The notes under the pieces were generated by a model. That model worked only from the letters and a program-made list of their open reading frames with translations. It searched no databases and had not been told where the DNA came from. Shown here in pieces: positions 44,744-45,184 of a stretch of 45,184 bases of DNA. Every line of letters begins with the position of its first letter. Positions within the stretch are counted from its first letter, which is position 1. The position numbers were made by a program, and so were the translations under genes. This DNA is from Akkermansia muciniphila (GTDB lineage: Bacteria; Verrucomicrobiota; Verrucomicrobiia; Limisphaerales; F1-80-MAGS106): positions 1 to 45,184 of the forward strand of contig CAMBEJ010000023.1 in assembly GCA_945865375.1 (NCBI GenBank), in the 5' to 3' direction.

Positions 44744-44912
44744 GCAGTTGATTTAGCCACGAAAGAACGCAAAGAACGCAGAGAGAATGAGTTCTGAAAG
44801 GAATCTCTCGGCTTCATCATTCACTCGCTGGGTGAGCAACTCTTCGTTGACCTTGACCCCTAAAGCCCTTCTCTTTGCGATCTTTGTGCTCTTTTGTGGC
44901 CATTTCAATTGC
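44744..44912. repeat. Inverted-repeat element, 9-nt periodic arms, copy B
   Basis: The left arm from 44744 reads GCAGTTGATTTAGCCACGAA and continues with AACGCAAAG-type 9-nt units to about 44787. The right arm (44868-44912) is its approximate reverse complement and ends CCATTTCAATTGC. The spacer is about 80 bp. In this orientation it resembles the reverse complement of 6945-7106. The right boundary at 44912 coincides with the point where sigma-factor similarity stops in the adjacent remnant. Confidence 0.6.
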
Positions 44913-45092
44913 AGTTTTTAGGATGAAGGTCTCTTGGACGATATCCAGGGTGGGTTGTTCCTCGCGGATGAGGTCGAAGATGAAAGTGTAGAGAGGGAGT
45001 TGGTAGCGGCGGAAGAGTTGGTCCCAGGCCCGGGGATCCAGAGCTCGGGCTTGGGAGATCGGCAACTTTTCTGATGGCACCACAGCAGGCAT
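44817..45092 (-). pseudogene. Truncated ECF-type sigma-70 factor, N-terminal remnant
   Basis: The first ~58 residues look like sigma region 2 of an extracytoplasmic-function sigma factor: PRAWDQLFRRYQLPLYTFIF followed by DIVQETFI, where the QETF(I/L) motif is conserved. After residue 59 the frame runs straight into the intergenic repeat (from Ala61, codon at 44912), giving a Lys/Glu/Arg-rich tail with no sigma character. Regions 2.3-4 are missing, so it cannot be a functional sigma factor. The true gene part is about 44913-45092. Confidence 0.65.
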
Positions 45093-45138
45093 CTACACCC
45101 AGTGGAATGCCGCCGGCGAGAAAAGGTTCAAAAGAAAG

Positions 45139-45169
45139 TGATCAGTCGTCAGTCGTCAGTGATCAGTGG
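45139..45169. repeat. Heptameric TCAGTCG/TCAGTGA tract
   Basis: About four consecutive 7-nt units (TCAGTCG, TCAGTCG, TCAGTGA, TCAGTGG) lie near the right end of the window, after the sigma-factor remnant. A comparable heptameric tract sits at 117-150. The function is unknown. Confidence 0.55.
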
Positions 45170-45184
45170 TGGCGGGGATGTCAC

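Overview
The window looks like chromosomal DNA of a Verrucomicrobiota bacterium, probably close to the Pedosphaera/Limisphaera group. This is inferred from gene content: two DUF1549-DUF1553/DUF1501 gene pairs, a PVC-type membrane-bound dehydrogenase fused to cytochrome c, three orphan pseudopilins with the long [22 protein letters not shown] helix and H-X9-DG-type C-termini, and a 2,457-residue lamin-tail/CotH secreted protein. No rRNA, tRNA, CRISPR array or transposase gene was seen.

Layout. 1-1.5 kb: a tight small-ORF/nucleotidyltransferase pair followed by what looks like a fragment of another nucleotidyltransferase-type protein. 1.5-4.2 kb (minus strand): a four-gene flavin-based electron-transfer operon made of an outer-membrane barrel, an exported FMN-binding protein with an SGAT flavinylation site, the flavinyl transferase ApbE and a four-helix His-rich membrane protein. 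4.35-5.5 kb: a class-C-type serine hydrolase. 5.6-7.6 kb: a short inverted-repeat element, a pseudopilin and an 800-bp gene-poor stretch with a second repeat type. 7.6-15.8 kb: the giant LTD/CotH protein, translationally coupled to an RluA-family pseudouridine synthase. 15.8-22.6 kb: a minus-strand DUF1501 and DUF1549/1553 pair, divergent from the cytochrome-dehydrogenase. 22.6-23.4 kb: an SDR oxidoreductase. 23.5-31.6 kb: a six-gene chemosensory operon in exactly the order of the Pseudomonas Wsp system (CheW, CheR-TPR, CheW, CheA-REC, CheB, output regulator), but without a receptor gene and with the WspR-like receiver fused to a hybrid histidine kinase instead of a GGDEF domain. 31.6-35.3 kb: exonuclease III, a GT9 glycosyltransferase, a small membrane protein and miaB. 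35.4-40 kb: a second copy of the inverted-repeat element, a secreted protein, two pseudopilins and a metallo-beta-lactamase-fold gene with a disrupted N-terminus. 40.1-44.7 kb: a second DUF1549/1553 and DUF1501 pair. 44.7-45.1 kb: a sigma-factor fragment cut off by an intergenic repeat.

The most novel-looking items are mobile and repetitive. Two copies (213 and 222 bp, about 97% identical by eye) of a long palindromic element have 14-bp terminal inverted repeats. They are flanked by 9-bp target duplications, perfect in one copy and 8/9 in the other. This is the signature of a non-autonomous MITE-like transposon. A second, more diverged inverted-repeat family (about 160-170 bp) occurs twice, once fused into the sigma-factor remnant. 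Several intergenic tracts share a 7- or 9-nt periodicity. All homology statements come from reading motifs; no database search was possible.
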